Positions 14,854-21,240 of a stretch of 21,240 bases of DNA are shown here, in pieces. Positions within the stretch are counted from its first letter, which is position 1, and each line of letters starts with the position of its first letter. The translations under genes and the position numbers were made by a program. The notes under the pieces were generated by a model. The model did not search any database, was not told the DNA's origin, and was given only the letters and a program-made list of their open reading frames with translations. Origin of the DNA: Desulfobacteraceae bacterium. GTDB lineage: Bacteria; Desulfobacterota; Desulfobacteria; Desulfobacterales; Desulfosarcinaceae. The DNA lies in the NCBI GenBank assembly GCA_027031325.1, contig JALVRI010000030.1, forward strand, positions 1 to 21,240. The letters are read 5' to 3'.

Positions 14854-14995
14854 ATATCTACCGGCCATGAACCGGCACCCGGTTATTTGCTTGCCGCAGC
14901 CAGGCTTAGCGGCCAAGCAGTCAACAAGGGGGCCCCAGGGGTGCTTGTCCTGAAACAATCGTTCTCCAAGGGAACGAAACCAGGGGGAGGTCATC

Positions 14996-15901
14996 ATGAA
15001 GGTTTCCATATTAGGGGCAACGGGGTTTGTGGGGCGCAGGTTGGTTGACCATTTCCTGGAACGCGGATTTGAAGTGGTCTCCATTGCAAGGAGTAAATCA
15101 CCTGGATCTGATCACAGTTCTGCTTTCAAGCATATCAGCGCCGATACAACCAGCCCGGGCAGCTGGCAGTCAGAGGTGTCTGCAGCAGATGTGGTGATCA
15201 ACTTGGCCGGGCAGACCATATTTCATTACTGGACTGCCGCCTACAAGCAAAAAATCTATTCTTCCAGAATCTTGACTACCCGTAACCTGGTGGCGTCTTT
15301 TTCAAAAGGAGGGCCGAAGCTGTTGCTGAACGCCTCGGCCGTCGGCTATTATGGAAATAGGGACGATGAAGTCCTGACCGAAGAGCAGCCGGCCGGGACC
15401 GACTTTCTGGCCAAGGTGGCCTCCGACTGGGAGAAAGAGGCTCTTGCCGCCGCCGGCTACGGGGTGCGGGTGGTGGCCATGCGTTTTGGGGTGATCCTGG
15501 GTCCGGACGGCGGAGCCCTGGCCAGCATGGTTCCGGCTTTCAAATTTTTCCTGGGTGGCCCCCTGGGCAGCGGGAAACAGTGGATGTCCTGGATGCACCT
15601 TGAAGACTTGGTGCGGGCGGTGGATTTTATTGTCTCCGGGCAGGAGCTTGAAGGCCCCCTGAATTTTTGCAGCCCTAACCCTCTTGTCCAGCGCGATTTT
15701 GCCAAAGCACTGGGGCGGACCCTCGGCCGTCCGGCGGTTTTGCCCCTGCCGGCTACGGTCGTCAAGCTCATGATGGGAGATCTGGGCCGCACCCTGCTTG
15801 GAGGGCAAAGAGCGTTTCCCCGGAAATTGCTGGAAAACGGTTTCAAATTCGACTACCCTGATATCGATCAGGCTCTGGCGGAAATACTTTCAAGGAGATG
15901 A
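14996..15901 (+). CDS. TIGR01777-family NAD(P)-binding epimerase/oxidoreductase (SDR39U1/YfcH-like)
   Basis: 301 residues, full family length. An extended short-chain dehydrogenase: Rossmann motif G7-x2-G10-x2-G13 (GATGFVG), the family-typical NLAGQTIF, the SAVGYYGNR active-site region with Y118/Y119, then RFGVILGPDGGAL, the MSWMHLEDLVRA segment and a C-terminal DUF1731 region ending near FDYPDIDQAL. The biochemical substrate of this family is unknown. GGGGAGG lies six bases before the ATG. The next gene starts after a repeat element, so it is probably transcribed alone. Confidence 0.92.
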   Translation: MKVSILGATGFVGRRLVDHFLERGFEVVSIARSKSPGSDHSSAFKHISADTTSPGSWQSEVSAADVVINLAGQTIFHYWTAAYKQKIYSSRILTTRNLVASFSKGGPKLLLNASAVGYYGNRDDEVLTEEQPAGTDFLAKVASDWEKEALAAAGYGVRVVAMRFGVILGPDGGALASMVPAFKFFLGGPLGSGKQWMSWMHLEDLVRAVDFIVSGQELEGPLNFCSPNPLVQRDFAKALGRTLGRPAVLPLPATVVKLMMGDLGRTLLGGQRAFPRKLLENGFKFDYPDIDQALAEILSRR

Positions 15902-15915
15902 AAACAGATATCGGG

Positions 15916-15947
15916 TTGACAGCCCGGGTTCAGCAGCCTGTTAAAAT
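15916..15947 (+). promoter_or_regulatory. Candidate extended -10 promoter for the nitroreductase gene
   Basis: TTGACA (15916-15921) and an extended -10 TGtTAAAAT (15939-15947, five of six -10 bases). The 20-base spacer is long, but the TG extension can compensate. The -10 lies in a fragment resembling the right end of repeat family B (CAGCCTGTTA). Confidence 0.4.
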
Positions 15948-15958
15948 TCAGACTATAA

Positions 15959-16042
15959 AACCCGGATTTTGCAGCTTGCGAGTTTGGCCAAGATGCGAGG
16001 CGGAGGGCAGGCAAAGGCATTTGAAGTGCACAATCCCGGGTA
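15959..16042 (+). repeat. Small inverted-repeat element, family A, copy 2
   Basis: 84 bp from AACCCGGATTTTGCA to TGCACAATCCCGGGTA; the ends are imperfect inverted repeats. Orientation is opposite to the copy at 18350-18432. It forms the leader of the nitroreductase gene, ending about 24 bases before its ribosome-binding site. Confidence 0.75.
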
Positions 16043-16076
16043 AAATGCAATTTCAACCTTATCATCAGGAGGCGTT

Positions 16077-16628
16077 ATGGCTGACTTGATGGAAGTTATC
16101 CGCGGGCGCAGGAGTGTGCGCAAGTATTTGGAAAAACAGGTTTCCGAAGATGAGCTGGAGACCATTCTGGAAGCTGTCAAGTGGGCTCCTTCGTGGGCCA
16201 ACACCCAGTGCTGGGAGGTTGTGATCGTTACCGATCAGCAGGTCAAGCAAGCTCTCCAGGCCACCTTGCCACCCAAGGGTAATCCGGCCTTCAAAGCCAT
16301 GGTCCAGGCACCGGTGGTCCTGGTCATGTGTGCCAAGACCGGGGTTTCGGGCTATTACAAGGGCCAGGTGACCACCAAGTTCGGCGACTGGTTCATGTAC
16401 GACCTTGGCATTGCCACCCAGAACATCTGCCTTGCGGCCCATCACCTGGGACTTGGGACCGTAATCGTGGGACTTTTCGATCACGACAAGGCCGGCCGGG
16501 TACTCAAGGTGCCTGAAGGCTACGAGGTTGTGACCATGATCCCCCTCGGCCACCCGGCCAAGGTGGGAGCGGCCCCCAAGCGCAAGGAGCCACAACAATT
16601 CAGCCATCATCAGTATTTCGGCCAGTGA
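16077..16628 (+). CDS. Nitroreductase-family FMN oxidoreductase
   Basis: 183 residues, compact nitroreductase fold. The N-terminal GRRSVRKY is the FMN-binding arginine motif, APSWANTQCWEVVIV is the second FMN contact region, and GLGTVIVGLF with the following helix closes the site. These enzymes form dimers and reduce nitro compounds, quinones or other electron acceptors using NAD(P)H or other donors; the physiological substrate cannot be read here. AGGAGG lies upstream of the ATG. The SagB-type gene starts 21 bases later, so the two are an operon of related flavoproteins. Confidence 0.92.
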   Translation: MADLMEVIRGRRSVRKYLEKQVSEDELETILEAVKWAPSWANTQCWEVVIVTDQQVKQALQATLPPKGNPAFKAMVQAPVVLVMCAKTGVSGYYKGQVTTKFGDWFMYDLGIATQNICLAAHHLGLGTVIVGLFDHDKAGRVLKVPEGYEVVTMIPLGHPAKVGAAPKRKEPQQFSHHQYFGQ

Positions 16629-16649
16629 ATCGAAGCCGGAGGGGAATCC

Positions 16650-18290
16650 ATGGAACGTCCGGCGCCTGTGACCATCATCGATTATCACAATCGCAGCAAG
16701 CACGATTTTGGCCGCATGGCCAGAAGTGCCGGCTATCTCGATTGGTCCAATCAACCTTTTCCTTTCAGGTACTACCAGGGAGCCGAGCAGGTTGAGCTTG
16801 CCTTGCTGCAATCAGATCCTGTGGTTAACTTCGGCGACTTGATGTCCGCCAAGACGGTTCCAGCCTGCCGGTTCACCCTGGATAGTCTGGCCGGCCTGCT
16901 GGAGCTTTCACTGGGGCTGTCTGCCTGGAAGGCGGCTCCCGGGGCCGGTAAATGGGCCCTGCGGATAAACCCCTCCAGCGGCAATCTGCATCCCACCGAG
17001 GCCCATCTCATCCTGCCGTCAACGGCAGGCCTGCAAGCAGGCATCTACCATTACGACCCTTATCATCATCGTCTTGAAAGACGCGCTCTCCTGGATGATT
17101 CCCTGATGCAGGAACTTGAAGCCTGGTTTGGTGGCCCCGGGTTCATGGTGGTTTTGTCCACGATTTTCTGGAGGGAATCGTGGAAATACGGTGAAAGGGC
17201 CTACCGCTATTGCCTGCTGGACACGGGCCACGGCCTGGCCGCCGTTTCCTTGGCTGCCGCACTGTTTGGATGGCGTTACAGCTACCTGCCAGGCCTGAGC
17301 GATGAACAGCTTGTGGGCCTTTTGGGTTTCGACCGGGTGCAATGGCCGGCCCGGGAAAAGGAGGTTCCCCAGGTGGCCGGATGGATCAGCTGCCAGGGCC
17401 GCAAGGCGGAAAATGCCGGTCTCCCGGGTGATTGGATGTCGAAGGTCAGGCAATGCCGGTTTGACGGAAGGCCGAACCGTTTGAGCCGCGAACAGGTTGC
17501 CTGGCCGGTGATCGAGGCGGCCTCCCTGGCAACTGTCAAGAGCGATCCATCCGCCCCGGTTTGCCACTGGTGGTACCGTGAAGGTGACCAACGGTTCGAA
17601 TTCTGGCCGGAGGTTGCCGCCGCCCGGGTGATCCGCCGGCGCAGGTCGGGGACAGAATACGATGCTTCCAGATCGATTCCGCGCGACGCTTTCGTTGCCC
17701 TCCTGGATGCCGTCCTGCCGTCCAGGATAACGCCACCTTTCAATGCCGGGCTTGGAGCAGGGCAGGTTGGGCTGGTGATCTTCGTTCACAGGGTCGAAGG
17801 CCTGGCGCCCGGGCTATATTGCCTGGCGCCCGGCCGGAAACTATTAGATTCGCTGCGCAAGGCCATGGCCTCGGATTTCAACTGGAGACGGGTTGATGAT
17901 CTTCTTCCGCTTTACCTGCTGACGGAAGGAGATTTCACCCGGCAGGCGGCCGAGCTGAGCTGCCGCCAGCCCATAGCCGGCGACAGCGCTTTTTCACTGG
18001 CTATGCTGGCCTGCTTCGGTTCGTTGGTAAGCGGTGATCCCCATTTTTATCGCCTCCTGCATTGGCAGTGCGGGATGATCGGCCACATGCTTTATCTGGC
18101 GGCTGAAACATGGGGCCTGCGGGGAACCGGCATCGGCTGCTATTTTGACGACCCCGTTCACCACCTGGTGGGACTTGGAGACGACACTTTTCAAAGCCTC
18201 TACCATTTTACCGTCGGCCACCCTCTTGAAGACCGGCGCTTGCAAACCCTGGAGCCCTATCATCATCTGGGGTTGACAAAAGATGCCTGA
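16650..18290 (+). CDS. Two-domain SagB/ThcOx-type FMN oxidoreductase
   Basis: 546 residues with two nitroreductase-like domains in tandem. The first (about 65-265) has the SagB signature NPSSGNLHPTEAHLIL and the YGERAYRYCLLDTGH segment. The second (about 325-535) has RRRRSGTEYDASRSIPRDAF, PGLYCLAPG and GTGIGCYFDDPVHH. SagB-type enzymes oxidise azolines to azoles in thiazole/oxazole-modified peptide pathways, but many stand-alone tandem forms exist in anaerobes without a YcaO cyclodehydratase, and none is in this window. A peptide-modification role is therefore not supported by context. GGAGGGGAA precedes the ATG. It is probably co-transcribed with the nitroreductase. Confidence 0.88.
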   Translation: MERPAPVTIIDYHNRSKHDFGRMARSAGYLDWSNQPFPFRYYQGAEQVELALLQSDPVVNFGDLMSAKTVPACRFTLDSLAGLLELSLGLSAWKAAPGAGKWALRINPSSGNLHPTEAHLILPSTAGLQAGIYHYDPYHHRLERRALLDDSLMQELEAWFGGPGFMVVLSTIFWRESWKYGERAYRYCLLDTGHGLAAVSLAAALFGWRYSYLPGLSDEQLVGLLGFDRVQWPAREKEVPQVAGWISCQGRKAENAGLPGDWMSKVRQCRFDGRPNRLSREQVAWPVIEAASLATVKSDPSAPVCHWWYREGDQRFEFWPEVAAARVIRRRRSGTEYDASRSIPRDAFVALLDAVLPSRITPPFNAGLGAGQVGLVIFVHRVEGLAPGLYCLAPGRKLLDSLRKAMASDFNWRRVDDLLPLYLLTEGDFTRQAAELSCRQPIAGDSAFSLAMLACFGSLVSGDPHFYRLLHWQCGMIGHMLYLAAETWGLRGTGIGCYFDDPVHHLVGLGDDTFQSLYHFTVGHPLEDRRLQTLEPYHHLGLTKDA

Positions 18291-18349
18291 AATCCGGGAG
18301 GCGCTCAGGAAGGCACGGCCCGGAGCGGGACGGCCTGGAGCATATTTTT

Positions 18350-18432
18350 AACCCGGATTGTACACTTCAAATACCTTTGCCCGCCCTCGGCCTCGCATCT
18401 TCGCCAAACTCGCCAGCTGCAAAATCCGGGTT
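18350..18432 (-). repeat. Small inverted-repeat element, family A, copy 1 (best preserved ends)
   Basis: 83 bp. The left end AACCCGGATTGTACA and the right end TGCAAAATCCGGGTT are inverted repeats matching at 13 of 15 positions. It sits between two convergent genes (SagB-type and cyclase), where the folded RNA could also act as a bidirectional 3'-end structure. Confidence 0.78.
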
Positions 18433-18479
18433 GAACAAAGCCCTGCTCCGGGATTGGGATGATTTTATCTTTCGGCCGT

Positions 18480-19919
18480 CTAAGTTGCTTCCGCAATCCA
18501 TTGTTGAATAACCCTGCGATCCGCCCGGTTCATGGCGGTAATGCGCAGGCGCTGCAGATTGCCCTCGGGGTTTGCCTCCGAAGCTATAACCTTGGCGTAG
18601 ATCGGTTGGAAACAGTGGGCCTGCATGCAGAATTCGACCTGGAGTTTTACGTTGGTCAGGGGGGCGATCCTGTCCGGCAGGCTGACAAGAAACTCGTCTT
18701 GGGTTATGGCGGCGGTCTCACCGGTATATGCCGGTTCCACGATTTGCTTGCCCGAGACTTTCCAGAGCCTGAAGGGCAGCTTGATGGGAACCGCCTTGGT
18801 GTTGCGTTCGACTTGCCTCAAGCTTATCCTGAAGGGCCCCCCGATGGCCTTGACCGGGTAGAATACCAGGGGATGTAAGAGGCCTTTCATCATCTGGGTT
18901 TGGGGAGGGCCTGTTTCCAGCATGCCTTCGAGGGCTGTGTAGGTGCTCTGGCTGATGAACACTTCTCCGGCGGTTGTCAGGGATTCGATCCGGGAGGCGA
19001 TGTTGACGGCCGTGCCGACGATTCCGTATTTTGAACGGATTTCCGAGCCGATGTTGCCCACGATTACCGTGCCCGTGTTGATTCCGATTCCCATTTCCAG
19101 CGGCAGGTAGCCTTCGGCGGCTATCTCTGCATTGAACCCGTGGAGGGCATTTTGCATCTCCAGGGCGCAGGCCACTGCCCGGGCAGGATCATCCGGGTGC
19201 TTTTCCGGAACTCCGAAAATAGCCAGGATTCCATCGCCCAAAAATTCGTCTATCATTCCGTCACGGGCATAGATGATCCGGGCCATCTTGTCGAAAAAAC
19301 GATTCAAAAGATTGACCGTCAGCTCCGGGTCCTGGCTTTCCGCCATGTGGGTAAACCCCCTCAAGTCGGCCATCATGATCGTCACCGCGGCCCGGCGTCC
19401 ACCTATCCTGGTCCCTTCCGGGGAAGACAGGATTTCGTCGACCACCTTCCTGGACAGGTAACGTCCAAAGGTCTCGCGGATGAAGTTGACCAGATGGAGC
19501 CGTTCGGTGGACACTTTCAGGATTTTTTCCAGCATCATCTGGCGGGTTTCGGCGATCTGGACGATCTCCAGGGGAGTATCCTGAGGCAGATTGAGAGGTT
19601 TGACCTCGGGCGCATCGGTATCAACATCAAGGTTGGCGCGGGCGATGATTTCAAGCGGAGTTATGATTTTGCGGGCCAGGAAGCTGCGCAAGGACAGGGT
19701 TACGAAGGCTATGATGATGGCAACCAGGACCATAATCCGGATTGCAAACCAGAACAGCTCATCGACGTCGGGCCCCTGGCTGTAGGCCCGCCAGGCAAGC
19801 GACCATATCAGCAGGATCATTTCGATGGCCAGGATGCGTTTGAAAACGCCGGACTCCAGGATTTTACGGACACTGTTGCGCTCTTTGGTGTCAGATGCCG
19901 GTGTATCGCCCGATGTCAT
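18480..19919 (-). CDS. Membrane class III nucleotide cyclase with HAMP-like linker and C-terminal PilZ-like region
   Basis: 479 residues. Two transmembrane segments (about 27-47 and 56-80) enclose only a short loop, followed by a HAMP-like linker (RKIITPLEIIARA), a cyclase N-terminal helix (FGRYLSRKVVDEIL) and the catalytic domain (about 178-330). Metal ligands D185 (MMADLRGF) and D229 (EFLGDG) and the transition-state residues N306 and R310 (AVNIASR) are present. The base-selecting Lys position is E225 and the Asp/Thr position is G299, a pair unlike typical adenylate cyclases and closer to guanylate-type enzymes, so substrate is open. The last ~110 residues resemble a PilZ-type beta barrel without the RxxxR motif. 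It starts 24 bases after the dppF-like stop, with GGGAG upstream, and is probably in that operon. Confidence 0.88.
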   Translation of the reverse strand: MTSGDTPASDTKERNSVRKILESGVFKRILAIEMILLIWSLAWRAYSQGPDVDELFWFAIRIMVLVAIIIAFVTLSLRSFLARKIITPLEIIARANLDVDTDAPEVKPLNLPQDTPLEIVQIAETRQMMLEKILKVSTERLHLVNFIRETFGRYLSRKVVDEILSSPEGTRIGGRRAAVTIMMADLRGFTHMAESQDPELTVNLLNRFFDKMARIIYARDGMIDEFLGDGILAIFGVPEKHPDDPARAVACALEMQNALHGFNAEIAAEGYLPLEMGIGINTGTVIVGNIGSEIRSKYGIVGTAVNIASRIESLTTAGEVFISQSTYTALEGMLETGPPQTQMMKGLLHPLVFYPVKAIGGPFRISLRQVERNTKAVPIKLPFRLWKVSGKQIVEPAYTGETAAITQDEFLVSLPDRIAPLTNVKLQVEFCMQAHCFQPIYAKVIASEANPEGNLQRLRITAMNRADRRVIQQWIAEAT

Positions 19920-19920
19920 T

Positions 19921-19932
19921 GGGAGATCTCCC
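19921..19932. other. Perfect 12-bp palindrome at the cyclase ribosome-binding site
   Basis: GGGAGATCTCCC lies one base upstream of the cyclase ATG and includes its Shine-Dalgarno. In RNA its halves are too close to form a hairpin, so a function is doubtful. Confidence 0.3.
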
Positions 19933-19943
19933 TGCTATGGCCG

Positions 19944-20927
19944 TCAATCCAAAAAACAGGCCGCTTTGTGATTACTGCCTACTGTTTTCAGCCGCGGTTG
20001 CTGCCGGCACACCAGGTCATCGGCCATGCGGCAGCGGCTGTAAAAGACACACCAGTTTTCCGAAACCTCCGGGCGCGGGCTCGCCAGCATGGTCTCGAAC
20101 CTGCGTTCCTGCCAGATGTGTCCGAAGCGCGGCAAGGCATCCAGAAGCGCCCGGGTATAAGGGTGGCTGGGTGAGGTGATGACGCTTTTGGAAGGTCCGC
20201 TCTCGAGTATCCGGCCACGATAGATGACAGCGATATGGTCGCACAAAAAGTTGGCCGCGGCCAGGTTGTGGGTTATAAAGACCATGGTGACATTACGCTG
20301 GTGTTGAATTTTGAGCATCAGGCGGTAGATCTGGACCGCGATGGAGGCGTCCAGCATGGAGGTAGGTTCATCGGCAATCAATACCTCGGGGTCCACGACC
20401 ATGGCCCTGGCAATGGCGACTCGCTGACGTTGCCCTCCGCTGAGCTGGTGAGGGTAGCGGTGCAGGTAGGCCGATGGAGGCTCCAGACCCACCATGTCCA
20501 ATGTTTGAAGGACTTTTTCGCGGCGCTGGTTTTTACTCAATTGCCTGCATAAAGACAGCGGCTCGCTGACGATACTGCCAACGGATTGGTAAGGATTGAG
20601 TGATTGATAAGGATCCTGGAAGATCATCTGGATCCGGCGCCTGAATCGGCGCAGTCTTTTGCCGCCCAGTTCTGCCAGGTCGCGTCCCAGGATATGGACA
20701 GTCCCGGAGTCGGGCTTTTCAAGGCGCACCATGAGCCGGGCTGCGGTTGTCTTGCCGCTGCCGCTTTCTCCCACCAGGCCGAATATGCATCCGGCCGGTA
20801 TATCCAAATCGATCCCGTCCAGGGCCTTGATGATTTTTTGGCGGTGGGCCAACAGCCTGCTCCCGCTCCTGTAGATGCGGGTTACACCTGCCAGGCAGAT
20901 GGCGCTTGCTTGCGAATTAGCTTTCAT
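19944..20927 (-). CDS. dppF: Peptide/nickel-type ABC transporter ATP-binding protein (DppF/OppF-like)
   Basis: 327 residues, the second ATPase of a Dpp/Opp importer that couples ATP hydrolysis to uptake of oligopeptides, dipeptides or nickel. Walker A is GESGSGKT (53-60), Q-loop FQDPYQSLNP, ABC signature LSGGQRQR, Walker B VLIADEPT and the H-loop FITHNL. The C-terminal oligo_HPY tail has the cysteines typical of the family (CVFYSRC, then CRQQP and AACF), which in relatives can hold an Fe-S cluster. The start overlaps the preceding dppD-like stop by 11 bases, with GGAG upstream. Permease and binding-protein genes lie beyond the window, so the substrate is unknown. Confidence 0.93.
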   Translation of the reverse strand: MKANSQASAICLAGVTRIYRSGSRLLAHRQKIIKALDGIDLDIPAGCIFGLVGESGSGKTTAARLMVRLEKPDSGTVHILGRDLAELGGKRLRRFRRRIQMIFQDPYQSLNPYQSVGSIVSEPLSLCRQLSKNQRREKVLQTLDMVGLEPPSAYLHRYPHQLSGGQRQRVAIARAMVVDPEVLIADEPTSMLDASIAVQIYRLMLKIQHQRNVTMVFITHNLAAANFLCDHIAVIYRGRILESGPSKSVITSPSHPYTRALLDALPRFGHIWQERRFETMLASPRPEVSENWCVFYSRCRMADDLVCRQQPRLKTVGSNHKAACFLD

Positions 20928-21240
20928 GTGACTCAGCTCCCCAACAAAGCACCTTATGCGTATCCGAAAGGCTATGCCATGACGGTAGCTGGTTGCGGCA
21001 GTTAGTCTCGGGGTGCAGGCAGCGCCGGTGAAAACGGCAGCCCTTGGCCGGGCTGTGCAGATCGGCAGCCGGTCCGGGAATCGGGCTTGGGTCTTGCTCG
21101 TTTTTGAGGGTTATATGGGCTGCCAGCAAGGCGCGGGTGTAAGGATGGGCCGGTGTCCCCAGGATTTCTTTCCTGGTTCCGATTTCCACAAGTTGACCGG
21201 CATACATCACCCCAAGGTTGTGGCATACTTCGGCAGTTAC
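20917..21240 (-). CDS. dppD: Peptide-type ABC transporter ATP-binding protein (DppD/OppD-like), C-terminal part
   Basis: The frame is open to the window edge, giving about 107 C-terminal residues. VMYAGQLVEIG follows the expected H-loop region, and the oligo_HPY tail HPYTRALLAA with CRFHRRCLHPETNC and a final CW is characteristic of DppD/OppD. The catalytic half (Walker A and B) lies outside. It is the partner ATPase of the following dppF-like protein and overlaps it by 11 bases. Confidence 0.9.
   Translation of the reverse strand, partial: VTAEVCHNLGVMYAGQLVEIGTRKEILGTPAHPYTRALLAAHITLKNEQDPSPIPGPAADLHSPAKGCRFHRRCLHPETNCRNQLPSWHSLSDTHKVLCWGAESHES

Noticed and set aside
16065..16811. 248-codon minus-strand frame opposite the nitroreductase
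   Set aside because: Antisense to two real genes; composition and lack of motifs mark it as a shadow.
19140..20174. 344-codon plus-strand frame across the cyclase and dppF-like genes
   Set aside because: Antisense to two strong genes, His/Gln/Gly-rich composition typical of shadow frames, no ribosome site.
1..21240. CRISPR array, tRNA, rRNA, prophage or integrase
   Set aside because: No regularly spaced repeats, no cloverleaf-like or rRNA sequence and no phage or recombinase genes were recognised by reading both strands.

Overview
The window looks like chromosome of an anaerobic member of the Desulfobacterota (former Deltaproteobacteria), probably a sulfate reducer or syntroph. This is inferred from four things: a flavin/Fe-S NADH module of the HydBC type, an RnfB-type Fe-S protein with an RseC partner, a HesB-like selenoprotein, and a single-gene LUD-domain protein. 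The DNA is fairly GC-rich with short intergenic gaps. I see no phage, plasmid, CRISPR, rRNA or tRNA genes.

Layout. 1-865 (minus): a secreted-protein gene cut by the window edge, preceded by a LUD-domain protein. 866-1214: spacer with a promoter and a small repeat. 1215-2507 (minus): GT4 glycosyltransferase. 2508-2769: spacer with a 140-bp inverted-repeat element. 2770-8718 (minus): a six-gene electron-transfer operon, read from 8718 downward: NuoE-like, DRTGG-domain protein, NuoF/HydB-like, RnfB fused to a GltD-like flavoprotein, RseC family, zinc-ribbon/PilZ protein. 8968-11595 (minus): ndk, trmJ, a small cupin, a membrane coiled-coil protein and a CheY-like regulator, closely packed. 11877-18290 (plus): FmdB-type zinc-ribbon protein, macro-domain protein, HesB-like selenoprotein with an in-frame UGA, enoyl-CoA hydratase-family protein, TIGR01777 epimerase, nitroreductase and a two-domain SagB-type oxidoreductase. 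18480-21240 (minus): the end of a Dpp/Opp-type ABC transporter (two ATPases) followed by a membrane class III nucleotide cyclase.

The most notable system is the 2770-8718 operon. An NADH-oxidising FMN/Fe-S module (NuoE+NuoF) is encoded without the hydrogenase subunit or the rest of complex I, and without RnfACDGE. Instead it is followed by one 680-residue polypeptide that joins a membrane-anchored RnfB ferredoxin domain to a GltD/NfnB-like flavoprotein with altered FAD and NADPH motifs. This suggests a membrane-linked NADH/ferredoxin oxidoreductase, possibly bifurcating, with a c-di-GMP-binding PilZ protein at the end of the operon. The second is the selenoprotein at 13463-13783, which ordinary gene calling would split in two; UGA replaces the first IscA-type cysteine and a SECIS-like hairpin lies just downstream. 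The third is a set of small dispersed inverted-repeat elements: five copies of an ~84-bp family, plus a ~140-bp family, with one mosaic of the two.
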